A DNA stretch of 46,642 nt from Polysphondylium violaceum (lineage: Eukaryota; Evosea; Eumycetozoa; Dictyosteliales; Dictyosteliaceae): contig AJWJ01000139.1 of the NCBI GenBank assembly GCA_000277445.1, positions 1 to 46,642 on the forward strand, in the 5' to 3' direction. How positions within the stretch are numbered: position 1 is the stretch's first letter; the number at the start of each line of letters is the position of its first letter. The position numbers and the translations under genes were made by a program. The notes beneath the pieces are model-generated. The model ran no database searches. It saw only the letters and a program-made list of their open reading frames with translations, and was not told the DNA's origin. This document shows positions 19,657 through 31,030 of the stretch, in pieces.

Positions 19657-20868
19657 ATGAAATTCTATTGTCTCATTGTTATTTATTTATTCATTTTATG
19701 TTGTCATTGCCAAAATAGTAATGAATTGTTGACCAAAGATATTGTAAAAGCTGAAAATACAACAATCGCTACCACAGCCACCACCAACACCACCAATTCA
19801 CTTTCAGCAAACATTACAACTACCATCACTTCTCCTACTCCTGTCGCTTCGTCTTGTGTTTGTTCCGATGAATCATTATGTAAAATTAGTCGATTAAATG
19901 AAAATACAAAACCCTATTTATTTTGGATCATCAACACGGAAATCAATCAATTAAAGAAAACTTTGAGTAAAGATATCAATATTTTATCAATACACAAAGA
20001 CTATCTGACCAAAGAGGCGGTTTGCTATGCTAAGTCTTTGGGCATAAAGGTGTTGGTTTGGTTTCCTGTTTCCGGCGCTACGCGTGACTATGTGGTTACA
20101 GAGGAAGGCCGTGCAAGTTTTCTTCGTATCGGAATGGAAAAGGTCAATAAATTTAACCTGAATGGCATCGATATTGACATTGAAACGGATCTCGATAGTC
20201 CATACTATGAATACCTCTTGGAGAAATTCAGAGAATTGTTGCCTGTGGCTAAAGGATACACAGTACTAACCGACTTGCCCACAAACTATAACTTTGTCTA
20301 TGACGTAAAGAGAAAAGATCGAATATTGAATGCCGTAGACTATGTAGCCATGATGAACTATGATCAAAGCTATGGTCTCCCCTATCTCGGCGCCAACTCT
20401 AACCACTCTCAAACCCTCATTGGCCAAGAAACATTCCTCAAAGCAGGATTCCCTGCCAACCGATTGATCACCGGATTGCCATTGTACGCATACTATGGTA
20501 AATGCGTGACCAAGGATCTCTATGTGGAACAGTGTGTTCTCAGTCGCCCCAGACTCAACACAGCCTATTCACTCGCATACATAAACTCGATCGTGTCAAA
20601 CAACAGAACCGACGTCAAACTCACATCTGGCCTTCTCTGGGATCAAGTATCACTGGCGCCCTATATAAACTACATGGTTACTACCAACCTCGGCTACGAC
20701 ATCTACCAAACCCGTTACGACAACGCCCTCTCGCTCCGTTTGAAAATTCAAAACTCCAAGGCCAAGGGCGGTGTGGCCTTTTTCCGATTGGACAATTTGT
20801 ATGGAATGCCTGAAGCAAGGATAAATGAAATCTTTGAGGCAACAAATCCAAACAATCTTCCCAAATAA
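19657..20868 (+). CDS. Secreted GH18 glycosidase, di-N-acetylchitobiase-like
   Basis: Single exon, 403 aa from the chosen start MKFYCLIVIYLFIL, which begins a proper signal peptide (an ATG 33 bp upstream would put polar residues first). A Thr-rich segment with several N-glycosylation sites follows, then a Cys-containing CVCSDESLC, as in chitobiases. The catalytic motif NGIDIDIETDL (about residues 168-178) keeps both essential Asp residues and the acid Glu. MMNYDQS and ITGLPLYAYYGKC line the cleft. Chitobiase removes GlcNAc from the reducing end of N-glycan chitobiose in lysosomes; lysosomal or secreted action is likely. It is a divergent duplicate of the inactive GH18 gene and is notably less AT-rich in its second half. 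Confidence 0.9.
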   Translation: MKFYCLIVIYLFILCCHCQNSNELLTKDIVKAENTTIATTATTNTTNSLSANITTTITSPTPVASSCVCSDESLCKISRLNENTKPYLFWIINTEINQLKKTLSKDINILSIHKDYLTKEAVCYAKSLGIKVLVWFPVSGATRDYVVTEEGRASFLRIGMEKVNKFNLNGIDIDIETDLDSPYYEYLLEKFRELLPVAKGYTVLTDLPTNYNFVYDVKRKDRILNAVDYVAMMNYDQSYGLPYLGANSNHSQTLIGQETFLKAGFPANRLITGLPLYAYYGKCVTKDLYVEQCVLSRPRLNTAYSLAYINSIVSNNRTDVKLTSGLLWDQVSLAPYINYMVTTNLGYDIYQTRYDNALSLRLKIQNSKAKGGVAFFRLDNLYGMPEARINEIFEATNPNNLPK

Positions 20869-21249
20869 TAATTTTTAATTTAACGAATTTAAATAATTTA
20901 TTCCATTCATACAATTCACACAAATAATAAATATATCTTGTACATTCCACATTCGCGGCCTGATGAAAAGTCGCCAGATTTTTTTTAAAAAAATTCTAAT
21001 CGTTTTTTTTTTTTAATTTTATTTTTATTTCTTTTTTTTAAAAAATTTTAATGGGGTTTGGATTGGTTGCGCACACAAAAAAACCAAGGAACTCACACTC
21101 ATCCAACTCTCTTTCATTGCACACACAAAATTTAAAAGATTACTATATTAATCTTTTTCTTATAAATTTGTGTCAAGAATCTAGATATATATGTATATAG
21201 ATCATAGTAGATAGATATATAGATCATAGAGAGTGAAAAAGAAAACATA
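20869..21249. other. Intergenic
   Basis: About 380 bp between two plus-strand genes. It holds T/A runs (21003-21050), a GCACACAAAA-like pair at 21070 and 21118, and a run of ATAGAT repeats (21181-21230) just upstream of the next start. No gene is seen. Confidence 0.5.
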
Positions 21250-22883
21250 ATGCACAACTTTACAAACAACCATAACAATAGTAATTCACTCATTCAATTG
21301 GTGTATAAATATAAAGTTAGAGTATTGGTACTTGTTGTATTATCAATTTATTTGTTATCATTACTATCATTCAAGTCAAATGAAACAGTTGTAGTCAATA
21401 AACCAACCACCACTGGTGGCCAAGGCACAAAAAAGAGTGTATCATTTCAAACCACTACATCAAAGACTGTTGCCAATGACGTACCGTTGGAAAGTCATAA
21501 TGTAGCCATCACTGTGCTGGGATTCACTTTACACTCGGATGGCATGCCAACCAAAATACTAAACGATCGTGTCTTGTTGGCAGCCACTCACTATAGAGAA
21601 TTAAAGGCTGGAGGGGCCAATCCACTCATCTTTTTGGCAGGTAAAGGTAAAGGATCAGATTCTGAAAATGTTGAATCTGAATACAAAAGCGAAGCTGACG
21701 CAATGAAAAGCATTGCTAAAAACAATGGCATCGAAGACAAGGATATCATCATTGATCAAACCTCAACCAACACTGCCGAAAACGCTCTCAACACTCTTAA
21801 ATATCTCGAAAGTAAAAAGATTGACAAACTTATCATTGCAACCTCTGATTTCCATGTTCTTCGTGCTCAATATATTTTCCAAACTATTTTCCCAAGGTAA
21901 GAGATACACAATACTACATGTGCGATATAAGATACTAATAGTTAATCATAACAACAACAATAATAATAATTAGTTATTTTGAATTAGAATTTATTCAATC
22001 AACTACACCACCAACTAGTTTGAAATCATTGTCAAATAAAGAAAAGGCTTTATGGGAAAGCTCACAAAAAGATTTAGAGAAATTAGATTTATTAAAGATT
22101 CCAGGAGAAAAGGCATTTGGTTATCATCCATTCCGTAATGTACCAAGATGGAAGATGATTGAAAGAGAAATTGAAAACGATATCAATAGAAATTTTAGAA
22201 CTATTCCAGCAGGCGCAACTATGGTTGACTATGGATCCAATCAAGGATACTTTTCAGTTCATCTCGCTAAAAAAGTTCCCCAAGCCCTTATGGTCAGTTT
22301 GGAGGGTGAGGCAATGAAAGAGTATGATGATGCCGCAGTGGAACACGAGAAAAAGATGGTGGAATTCAACGTGACCAACAATTTCCTCTGCAGAACCCAC
22401 GTCAAAACACCCATGTTTACTCAACTCGCCAAACTCAAACACGTATACGAGTATCAGTTGTGTTTGTCTGTGTTTCACTGGTTTGGTATGAAGACCAAAG
22501 AACACTTTGAAGAGGTCCTCTTTCAACACCTCGTCAATGCCCGTACCACCTTTATCGAACTCCCCGAAGCCAAGAAATACCTTGGTAATGAAGGTCAACA
22601 TGCTTGGAGAGAGTCCAACATCTGGTTTGACGGTCGTACTGAAGTCGAAGTATTGGCCGACATCAAAGCCAAGTATAATATGAAAATGTCTTGGAAGATC
22701 CTCGGCGCTTTGAAACACGACAACAAAACCATCAGAAAGGTGATTCGTGTCGATGTTCGTTCAGACTTTGATTCTGAGGATCAATCTGATCACAGAAGAA
22801 CTCTTAATTTAGAAACATTAAAATCAACTTATGAATGTGGAAAATTAATGTATGGTAAGAAGATTAAAAATCAAGAACATTAA
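21250..22883 (+). CDS. Membrane-anchored DUF218 (YdcF-like) domain fused to a methyltransferase-like domain
   Basis: Two exons (21250-21896 and 21974-22883), 518 aa. The intron GTAAGA...AATTAG rejoins the frame as FPSYFELEF. A hydrophobic anchor (about residues 23-38, VLVLVVLSIYLLSLLSF) gives a type II membrane or signal-anchor topology. Residues about 78-225 form a DUF218 fold (VAITVLGFTL, KSEADAM, the typical DQTSTNTAENA, ATSDFHVLRA). Residues about 280-500 look like a Rossmann SAM-dependent methyltransferase: MVDYGSNQGYFSVHLAKK is a good motif I, followed by VSLEGE. DUF218 proteins are linked to surface glycopolymers in bacteria; the combined function is unknown. A splice-joined fusion is supported by frame and sites; two genes remains an alternative, but no ATG precedes the second domain near 22020. 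Confidence 0.75.
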
Positions 22884-23206
22884 AAAATATGTAAAGAGAT
22901 TCATTTTTCAATTAATAAACTAGATCTAGATTCATATTATGTATTAAAAAATTAAAAAAGATCAAGACATTATTAATTATTATTAATCGTTTTATTTAAC
23001 AAGTTGGATTGGAAAAGTAAGGTAAGGGGGAAAAAGGATTGTTTTTGTGTTGTTGGTGATGGTTTGTGGGGATAGGTAAGTACACTATCATTTTAAAAAA
23101 ACAAAAAAAAAAAAAAGAAGTTGTGATTATATAAGGATGTGTGATGATGATGGTTATATGTGTATACTATTGTGTAATATGTATGTGTATTTATGTGTCT
23201 AATATC
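22884..23206. other. Intergenic, convergent 3' flanks
   Basis: About 320 bp between the stop codons of the fusion gene and the convergent Rab gene. AT-rich with a G-rich patch (23017-23075) and an A run; nothing else is recognised. It should hold both polyadenylation regions. Confidence 0.5.
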
Positions 23207-24139
23207 TTAGCAACATGTTCCTTTTTTACCCTTGTCTTTTGTACCAAGTGTCAATTTAGGGTCTCTTGGACCAGCACCTATATTTGATTTATAAATTTCA
23301 TTTGCCATAGTTGAAAATATTTGCTCTACATTAAAACCTGTTTTAGCACTAGCTTCCAAGAATGGGATACCAAGAGAATCTGCATATTCCTGTTAATATT
23401 ATTATTATTATTATTTAGTTTGTTAGTAACTACTCTGGGACTCTATACTCCTAAAAATGCATACTTTAGCTGTATTATAAGAAACTATTTTTCTATCGTC
23501 TTGATCAAATTTATTTCCTACCAAAACTCTACTAACACCAAAAACTGCATATCTTTGAATCTCTTGCATCCATAACATAACATTATTATAGGAATTTTGA
23601 TCTGTCATATCATAAACTATAATTACACCATGAGCTCCTCTATAAAATGAACTAGTAATAGTTCTAAATCTTTCTTGACCAGCGGTATCCCAAATTTGTA
23701 ATGAAAAGGTTTTACCATCAATAACTACATTTTTATTTTTCTATATATAGATGTGTTAAATACTATTCTACTATTACTACTACCATAGATGATTATAAAC
23801 ACTTACATAATCAACAGTGGTTAAATTGACAGAGGTTTCTTGAAATGTGTTATCCTATATAGAGTAGAGTTTAGTTAGAGGATATTGATCATTATGAAGA
23901 CGAGAATAACAAATGATATAGATGTGTATATAAAATGAGAGGAGTGAAAAGTATCATTAAATACTTACAGAAAATTGAAGTAATAAAGAAGTTTTACCAA
24001 CTCCTGAATCACCAATTAATAATAATTTATAAACATCACTAAACAAGTAAAAGTAAGAAGTAAGTATGTTGTCTCTCTAAATCATCAACTATCAATCATC
24101 GTTTAGATTATATAATAAATATATTTACGGTTCGCTCAT
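23207..24139 (-). CDS. Rab1-like small GTPase with non-canonical switch I
   Basis: Five exons (24139-24129, 24038-23969, 23854-23807, 23740-23465, 23389-23207), 195 aa; all introns have GT...AG ends. The product starts [14 protein letters not shown]-loop GDSGVGKT, switch [28 protein letters not shown] and EASAK guanine-base motifs, and a C-terminal GTCC for geranylgeranylation are all present. The body most resembles Rab1, which works in ER-Golgi traffic. Switch I is odd: Rab1 has ISTIGVDF, here VNLTTVDY, of equal length, so the invariant Mg-coordinating Thr is Leu38 with Thr one residue later. Switch I sits alone in a 48-nt, phase-0 exon. The gene may encode a divergent Rab with altered nucleotide cycling. 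Confidence 0.88.
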
Positions 24140-25199
24140 TTTTAATATATATTAACTTTATAATATTCTAAATTTAATATTACTGTTGTGTGATATTTTC
24201 TTTCAAGACAGTTGTGTTGTTATTGCTGCTGTTGTTGTTGTTGTTGTTGCTGTTGTTGTTCTTGTGGATGTGTTGTGTGTGATGGTGATGGTGATGTTAA
24301 TATTAGTACAAATTGTTATAGGTACTATTAATATCTATCTTTTATCTTTTGTGCGAGAGGGTTGAGGGAATAGTAATAATAGTAGTAGTAGTAATGGTGT
24401 GTGTGGTAGTGGTCTATATATGTACAATCTATGGGTAGAGAGAAGAGAGGTGTTTTTGTTTGGGTGGGGGTAGAGAAGGCTGCAAAAAAAATCTTTTTTA
24501 AAATTTTAGAAAAAAAAAAAATTAAAAAAAAAAGAAAAAAAAAAAAGATTTTGAATTATAAATAGCTCGTGTGAGTGAATGATCAAATAGAAATACAATT
24601 TTGATGCGAAAAAAAACCTATATTTTTCAAAATCCAGGAACCATTTCCATTCGAGACTTTTTTTATTTATCTCTATTTCTATTTCTTTTTCTTTTTTTAA
24701 ATGATTTGAAAATAAATAAAATGAAATTAACTTTTGTGTGGTGATCACACCCAAACCTATATACTAGTGTGGTGTGATCACACCCAAACACCCCACTCAT
24801 GTATATGTGTATATATATCCAACAAAATCATTTTAGCACCCCCACATTCAAACATTCACACACATTCACACTGTCAAAAAAAAGCAGCAAAAACATACAT
24901 ATCGAAAATGTTAATGTTTTATTATTGTTGTTGTTGTTGTTGATTTGTATGATTCACAAAAATAGACATTAGTAATATTAAAAATACTAATAGTAATAGT
25001 AATAATAACAATTATAATACTTGTAGTAGTGTAGTTTTTAAATAAAATCAATATTAATAATAAAAATAATAATACACACACTCAGTAAGTATCCTTTTTT
25101 ATTAATGCATGTCAATACTAATAATTTTTTTTCTATTCATGTAAATAGATAGAAAATATTTATACACTATTATTACTATTAATCAAATTAATATTAATA
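24140..25199. promoter_or_regulatory. Divergent promoter region with duplicated palindromic element
   Basis: 1.06 kb between the Rab gene (minus) and the TPR gene (plus). A direct repeat carries GTGATCACACCCAAAC-type boxes: 24736-24756 and 24767-24789, spaced 31-33 bp. Each contains the palindrome GTGATCAC (24741-24748, 24774-24781). CAA-type repeats on the minus strand (about 24222-24262) probably lie in the Rab 5' UTR. A short plus-strand open frame through the repeats looks like chance. Confidence 0.5.
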
Positions 25200-28100
25200 A
25201 TGAATAAAACCAATGGTGGTGAAAATGGGATTGATTATTATCAAAAACAATCAATCACTTGTTTTAACAATGAAAAATATAGTGATTGTATCAAACATTT
25301 GAATCAAGTTTTACAATTGAAAAAAGGCGATTTAATTGCTTTGTAGTATGTATATAAATTATTATTATTATTTATTATTATTTTAATATTTAATATTAAT
25401 AATTTAAAATCAAAACAGTAATAGAGCAACATGTAATTTTAAATTAGAATTATATAAACATTGTATAAAGGATTGTGATTTAATATTGCAAATTGAGCCA
25501 GAGAATAAAATTGCCCTACTCAGAAAATCAAAGGCATTGAATCAATTGTCTCCATCCATTTATAAAGATGATATTAAAAAATACAAAGAATTGGCAAAAT
25601 CATCTTGGGGTTATTTATCTGTATCGATTAAAGATGGTGATGATGACGATGATGATGATGACTTATTAAATTTTGATGAATATGAAGAAGAAGCAGAACA
25701 ATATGAAACTGTAAAAGAAAATATTCAACAATCAAATAATAATGAAACTACAATTATTATTAGTTCTTCGTCCTCTTCCTTATTATTTAATAATGAAGAA
25801 AGTAATAATAATAATAAAAATAATAATAATAATAATAGTAATAGTAGTGATAATAGTAATAATAATTCAAACTCAAATTCATTAGATAGTCAGAGTAATA
25901 ATAATAATAAAATAACAAAATCAAATTCAATGGAAGAATTAAATCAACTTTTAGAACAACTTTCAACTGAAAATATTAGTATTTTAGTCAATAATGGATA
26001 TTATTTAGTCAATAATGGAAATTATCAAGATGCCATTGAAATATTTTCAACTATTATCTCTAGTAATCCATTGATTCCATCTACTTTTTTAGGAAGAGGT
26101 ACCTCTTTTGCATTTATTGGTGAGCTACAAAATGCAATTCGTGATTTTACAAAAGCCATTGAATTGGACAACACATCATCAGATGCCTACAAGAGAAGAG
26201 GTCAATCCAAAGTAGCATTGGGACAAGAATATGAAGCATTGGAAGATTTTAATCAAGCCGTGGTATTTGATAAAACCAATGACTACGACATTTATTACAA
26301 TCGTGGTCTCCTACACTATCAAATGAGAAATTATGAACGTGCCCTCAAGGATTTTAGAAAGGTGGTCACAATCGATAGCACACACAAACTTGCTTGGAAT
26401 AGAATTGGTTTGTGTTTAAATGTCAATGGCTATCCATTTGAAGCAAACAAAGCTTTTTACAAGTCTTTGGAAATTGATCCTCAATTTGAAGCCAGCTATA
26501 CAAACATTGGTCAATCTTGGAAGGACATTGGTAATTATGATAAATCTTTTGAAGCCTTTTCAAAAGCTCTCCAAATTTGTCCAAACTATTCAAATGCTCT
26601 TCATCTCAGAGGTTTATTGTTTTTCAATAGTGGAAAATATCAATTAGCCATCAAAGATTGGTCAAGCTATTTGGATGAACAACAAAAACAACAACAACAA
26701 AGTGACCCCTCTCTTTCATCGGCTGCAGATTATCAATCACTCACAGATGTAAGACAACTCAGAGGTGTTGCATACCATACCGTTGGCCAATACCGTCAAT
26801 CAGTCCAAGATTATAATAATGTCATTCAAATGAATTCTCTTCATTATTCTTTTTATCTCAGAGAATGGTCTTTGTTTTTACATCATAATTTGGACCGTTT
26901 ACTCGTTGATTTTAATATAGACAGATCATTGAATCCCTATCTAAAGACATTCCAATGTCAAAAGATTCCGCCCACTTCGTTAATAGGTTATCATTATCAA
27001 CAGCCTATAAATGCCAATATTCAAGATGTAAATTTAAAACCAGAGTTGGACAAAGAAACCCAACAATTGGTAGATTGTGCAAATCAATTGGGCTCAATGC
27101 TTCAATATCAATGTGAAGGCTTTTTACCAAACTCTAGACAAAAACTTCAATGTGGTTTGGCAATCATAGAAATTGCTCAAACTCTAAAAACCCTTTGGTC
27201 ATCTGGTTCAATTAAATCTTCTGAATTTTTAATTTCTTCAATATTTGGTTCAACAATATCATCATCAAGTGAAAATAATAGTGGCAATAGTCAGAGTCAA
27301 AGTAATACTAGATTATTTGGATGGAGAGATTTATATGATATTGGAGTAAAATGGAGACAATTATCAGAGCCAAATGATCCAGTTTGGTGGGTGGATTTAT
27401 TAAGTCCAGAACAATTTAAAGAAGGATTTGGATCTCATACACCCATAGTTACCGGTCAATGTAAAGTACCAAGATACTATTCAATGTTTGACAAATCATT
27501 GGAGATTATGAAATTACTATTACCCATTCAACATCCAAACTATTCAACCATGGAGTTTATGAATGAACTTTCCTCTGTAAAAACCTGTAAAGAACTATAT
27601 AAATTGGTTAAAAAGGATTTATATGTTGTAACACCTTGCTACAGTAGATGTGACCAACAGAAAATTATGGAGGGCACTAGATTGACTCTTCAATATGTTC
27701 ATCCCGAAGGCTATGAATTTGCCATTCGTACACCAGGTACTCCAGAAAGATGGTCTCACTATGATCAAGAAATGACTTCTATTTGGAATGAATTGGTAAA
27801 CTTGATTTTAAATTACTATCAATATCAAAAAATTCAACAACAACAACCTCAACCAGCAGATAAAACCATTGCTTTGGCGATGATTGATAAAATCAGTGAA
27901 CTCATATTGACTCTTAGTTTTTATTGGTATAATTTTATGCCACTCTCTAGAGGATCGGCTGCCATTGGTCTCACAGTTCTTTTGGGTCTCTTTTTATCAA
28001 TTGATATTAGAATTATAAATCCAATTCCAAAAGGTCAACAACCAGATTGGGAAGCTATTCTAAGACCAAACCCTGATTCATTTTTGAATGTTTTAAAACC

Positions 28101-28212
28101 TTGGATCTTTCCTTCAAGATCTTCATTTAATATTTCAAATTTACCCCAAGTTTCAAAATCATTTAATACTATTAGAAAAGTTATTGAAATTTTAAATACA
28201 ACAAATAAATAG
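25200..28212 (+). CDS. TPR protein of the TTC13/SRFR1 family
   Basis: Two exons (25200-25345 and 25419-28212), 979 aa. The intron GTATGT...AAACAG restores the first TPR as LIALYNRATCNF. After a poly-Asn/Ser region (about residues 160-240) come repeated tetratricopeptide units (for example YYNRGLLHYQMRNYERALKD, SYTNIGQSWKDIGNYDKSFE, LHLRGLLFFNSGKYQLAI), about ten in all. The C-terminal 300 residues are not TPR but match the conserved tail of animal TTC13 and plant SRFR1: WWVDLLSPEQFKEGFGSHTP, VTPCYSR, FYWYNFMPLSRGSAAIGLTV. SRFR1 is a negative regulator of plant immunity; the molecular role of TTC13 is poorly known. It is likely a protein-interaction scaffold. Confidence 0.88.
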
Positions 28213-28437
28213 ATAAAAAATTTTTAAAACGTTAGTATTTATAGTTTTATAAATAAAAAATTATTTTACAAGTAATAGAATATCTATAGTTTATTTTTAG
28301 AAAAATGTTTTTTTAATAAATTTGGATTAGAATTAATCCTTTTGTATTATTATATTATATTATAATATGATATTATATTATAACTAGCAGTGTTTTTTTT
28401 TTTTGTGTTTGAAATATAATAATGTTTTTTAATTGAA

Positions 28438-29765
28438 TTAAAAATCTTTAAAGAGATGAGCATATGGATCAACAAAGCCAGGTGGTGGAGATTCTTCAAT
28501 CATTTCTTCTTCTTCATAAAGTTCAAAATTTGAAGAATCACCTTGATGTTGAATATTTGGTATAAAAGGACCAGGAATTGTTCTATTATATAGTGATTCC
28601 CAATTTATATCTGCAAACCATCTATGATTTTTAACATCCATAGCTCCATCCTAAAATAATAATAAACATAATAATGAGAATATATTAATATATAATAATT
28701 TTTACAAGATAATAAAATTTAAACAACTTACTTTTAATGCACCCAATCTACGAGTTCTATCAGCAGTTAATAATCTTTTAATTAGATCTTTTGCATCGGA
28801 ATCAAAACCAAGTGGAAAAGTTATTCTACCAGCCAAGATTTTGTTGTAAATGGCAAAAGTATCATCATCGTAAAAAGGAGGATAACCTGCCAACATTTCA
28901 AAAATTAAAATACCCAACGCCCACCAATCCACTGCTTTGCCATGACCTTTACTCTGAATAATTTCAGGTGCCAAATATTCTGGTGTTCCACAAAGTGTAA
29001 AAGTTCTATCTTCAACTCTTTTTGCAAAACCAAAGTCTGTGATTTTAATGTGGCCTTCATTGTCTATTAAAAGATTCTCTGGCTTTAGATCTCTATACAC
29101 TATATTTTGTTTATGTAAAAACTCTAATGCTAAAACTATTTCAGCTGCATAAAACTTTGCTGTAGAATTTGTAAATTTCATTGATCTTCTCAAATGAGTA
29201 AACACCTCTCCACCAGCTACATATTCAAATAAAAGATAAAGTTTTTTTTCATCTTGAAATGCTTGATATCTATTGTATATTTGGTGTTGTTGTTAATATA
29301 TGTTTTGAGACCTATATATAATTAATGACACATTATACATACAAATTTACAATAAAAGGATGATGAATGGAAGCTAAAATTGATTTCTCTGAATTTAAAT
29401 GTTCTACTTGTTTTAATTGAACAACATATGCCTTGTTTAAACACTTCATAGCATAAAATTTTCTATCATTTACATTTTGTACAAGATACACTTTACCAAA
29501 AGTTCCTGTTCCTATAACTCTAACTTGTTTAAATTCTTTTAATCTTTCTCTAGCATTGGATGGAGTTGGGAGATAATATGAATTTAACTGTGGTTCTTGT
29601 TGTTGTGATTGTTGTTGTTGTTGTTGTTGTTGTGAAGATGTTTGCTGTTGTTGTTGAGATGTTTCTTCACGATTTGTATTAAAATTTACATCATGTGATA
29701 CATTATTTGAAGGTATATATGTAGAAAAAGAATGAGGTAATGATGCAGATTTAACAAATTGTTGC

Positions 29766-29805
<40 letters not shown>

Positions 29806-30004
29806 ATGGTACATAAGCTGTAGATAATGGAACTAAGTTTCCAAAAGTATTAATATTACTAGCGGGAATATGAAAGCTTGGCTGCTCATCTTTTGGTTCA
29901 TCTTCATGAAGATGTAAATTTACTTCCTTTTCCTCCTCTATGATATCCATTTTTGTAATTCCATCTGTTGCATAAGAGAGAGGACTACTATTATTTTTAG
30001 ACAT
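28438..30004 (-). CDS. pkaC: cAMP-dependent protein kinase catalytic subunit
   Basis: Three exons (30004-29343, 29269-28732, 28650-28438), 470 aa. Introns are GTATGT...CAATAG and GTAAGT...TTTTAG. The start is [11 protein letters not shown] (30002-30004); the frame remains open a few codons upstream but has no ATG there. The N-terminal 160 residues are a low-complexity extension with Gln runs, as in Dictyostelium PkaC but shorter. The AGC kinase core has [37 protein letters not shown], the activation-loop [15 protein letters not shown] (target Thr for PDK1) and the C-terminal hydrophobic motif FKDF. PkaC drives aggregation, prespore and spore maturation and stalk formation in dictyostelids. 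ErkB lies about 7 kb away on the same strand. Confidence 0.96.
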
Positions 30005-30284
30005 ATCTTTGCTGTGTTTCACTACTACTAGTACTATTGTTGTTGTTGTTGTTGTTTTATAATAGCAGTATTAGTGTGTATGTCTGTGTGAGTGTGTGAT
30101 TCTATCAAGATTTATTTTACTATGTGTATATGTCTTTTTTTTTTTTTTTTCACACAATTTTAAATTAAATTTTTAATTTAAATTAAAAAAATTATTAAAA
30201 TTTTGTTTGAATAAATGAGATAAACAGAGATATATCAATATCTTTATCTATTCTTTTTTTGTTTATCCTTTTTTCCTTCTTTAC

Positions 30285-30360
<76 letters not shown>

Positions 30361-31030
30361 TATGATTGACACGCACACCGTCCAGTACTTGTGTGTTGTG
30401 ATAAAAACTATGGTGTTATTGCACGGTAGAATATGATACTTACGGAGAGATACAGCACTAACTGACTTTTTTCAAGACACACAAGCGCGCTTATCTTTGA
30501 TATTATAATATGAAGTAAATAAATTAAATTAGTAAAAAAATTATAAACTATTACAAACACACACACACACAATACACAATATGAGAGAATGAAAAAGAAA
30601 GCAAGAATTTTTAGGAGTGTGGGGTGTGTATTTCAAAATATTATTGGTGAGAAAAAAAACCTCTAAAACAGAGGATGGCCCAATAATTTTTCATATCTCA
30701 TATGGTTTTTTTTTATTATTATTGTCTTTTCTTTTTCTTTTTTTTTTTTTTTTGGTTCAAAATTGAGTTCCGATTACTTTGAGAAGAGAAGATATAAAAA
30801 TGATATTTTTACTTTGTTTTAATTATATCTCATTTTATTCATTTTTGAAGATAACAATGATCAAAAAATGTAAATGAAAATTTCCAAAAAAAAACAAAAT
30901 TGAAAAATTAAAAAAATTAAAAAAATTAAAAAAAATTAAAAAAAAGATTTTTATTGATTTTTCGGCAAGGAGAAGAAATGAACTAGTAAGCCTTCATACC
31001 ACTCCTCTCTTCAAACCAGACACACACAAA
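30005..31030. promoter_or_regulatory. Divergent promoter region upstream of pkaC
   Basis: 1.03 kb between pkaC and the phosphatase-like gene. It holds a short TTG run near 30040-30057, the large TTG repeat at 30285-30357, long T and A runs (30135-30150, 30727-30754) and a CA run (30558-30574). I see no gene. The repeats would read CAA in the pkaC transcript strand and may lie in its 5' leader. Confidence 0.5.
30285..30357. repeat. (TTG)24 microsatellite upstream of pkaC
   Basis: About 24 perfect tandem copies of TTG (CAA on the pkaC strand), 280-350 bp upstream of the pkaC start codon. Purely repeated and therefore likely length-variable between isolates. Unlike the Gln runs in genes nearby, it does not fall in an open coding region. 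Confidence 0.9.

Noticed and set aside
24734-24943. 69-codon frame across the duplicated GTGATCAC boxes
   Set aside because: The repeated DHTQT peptide is a by-product of the DNA repeat; the rest is low complexity.
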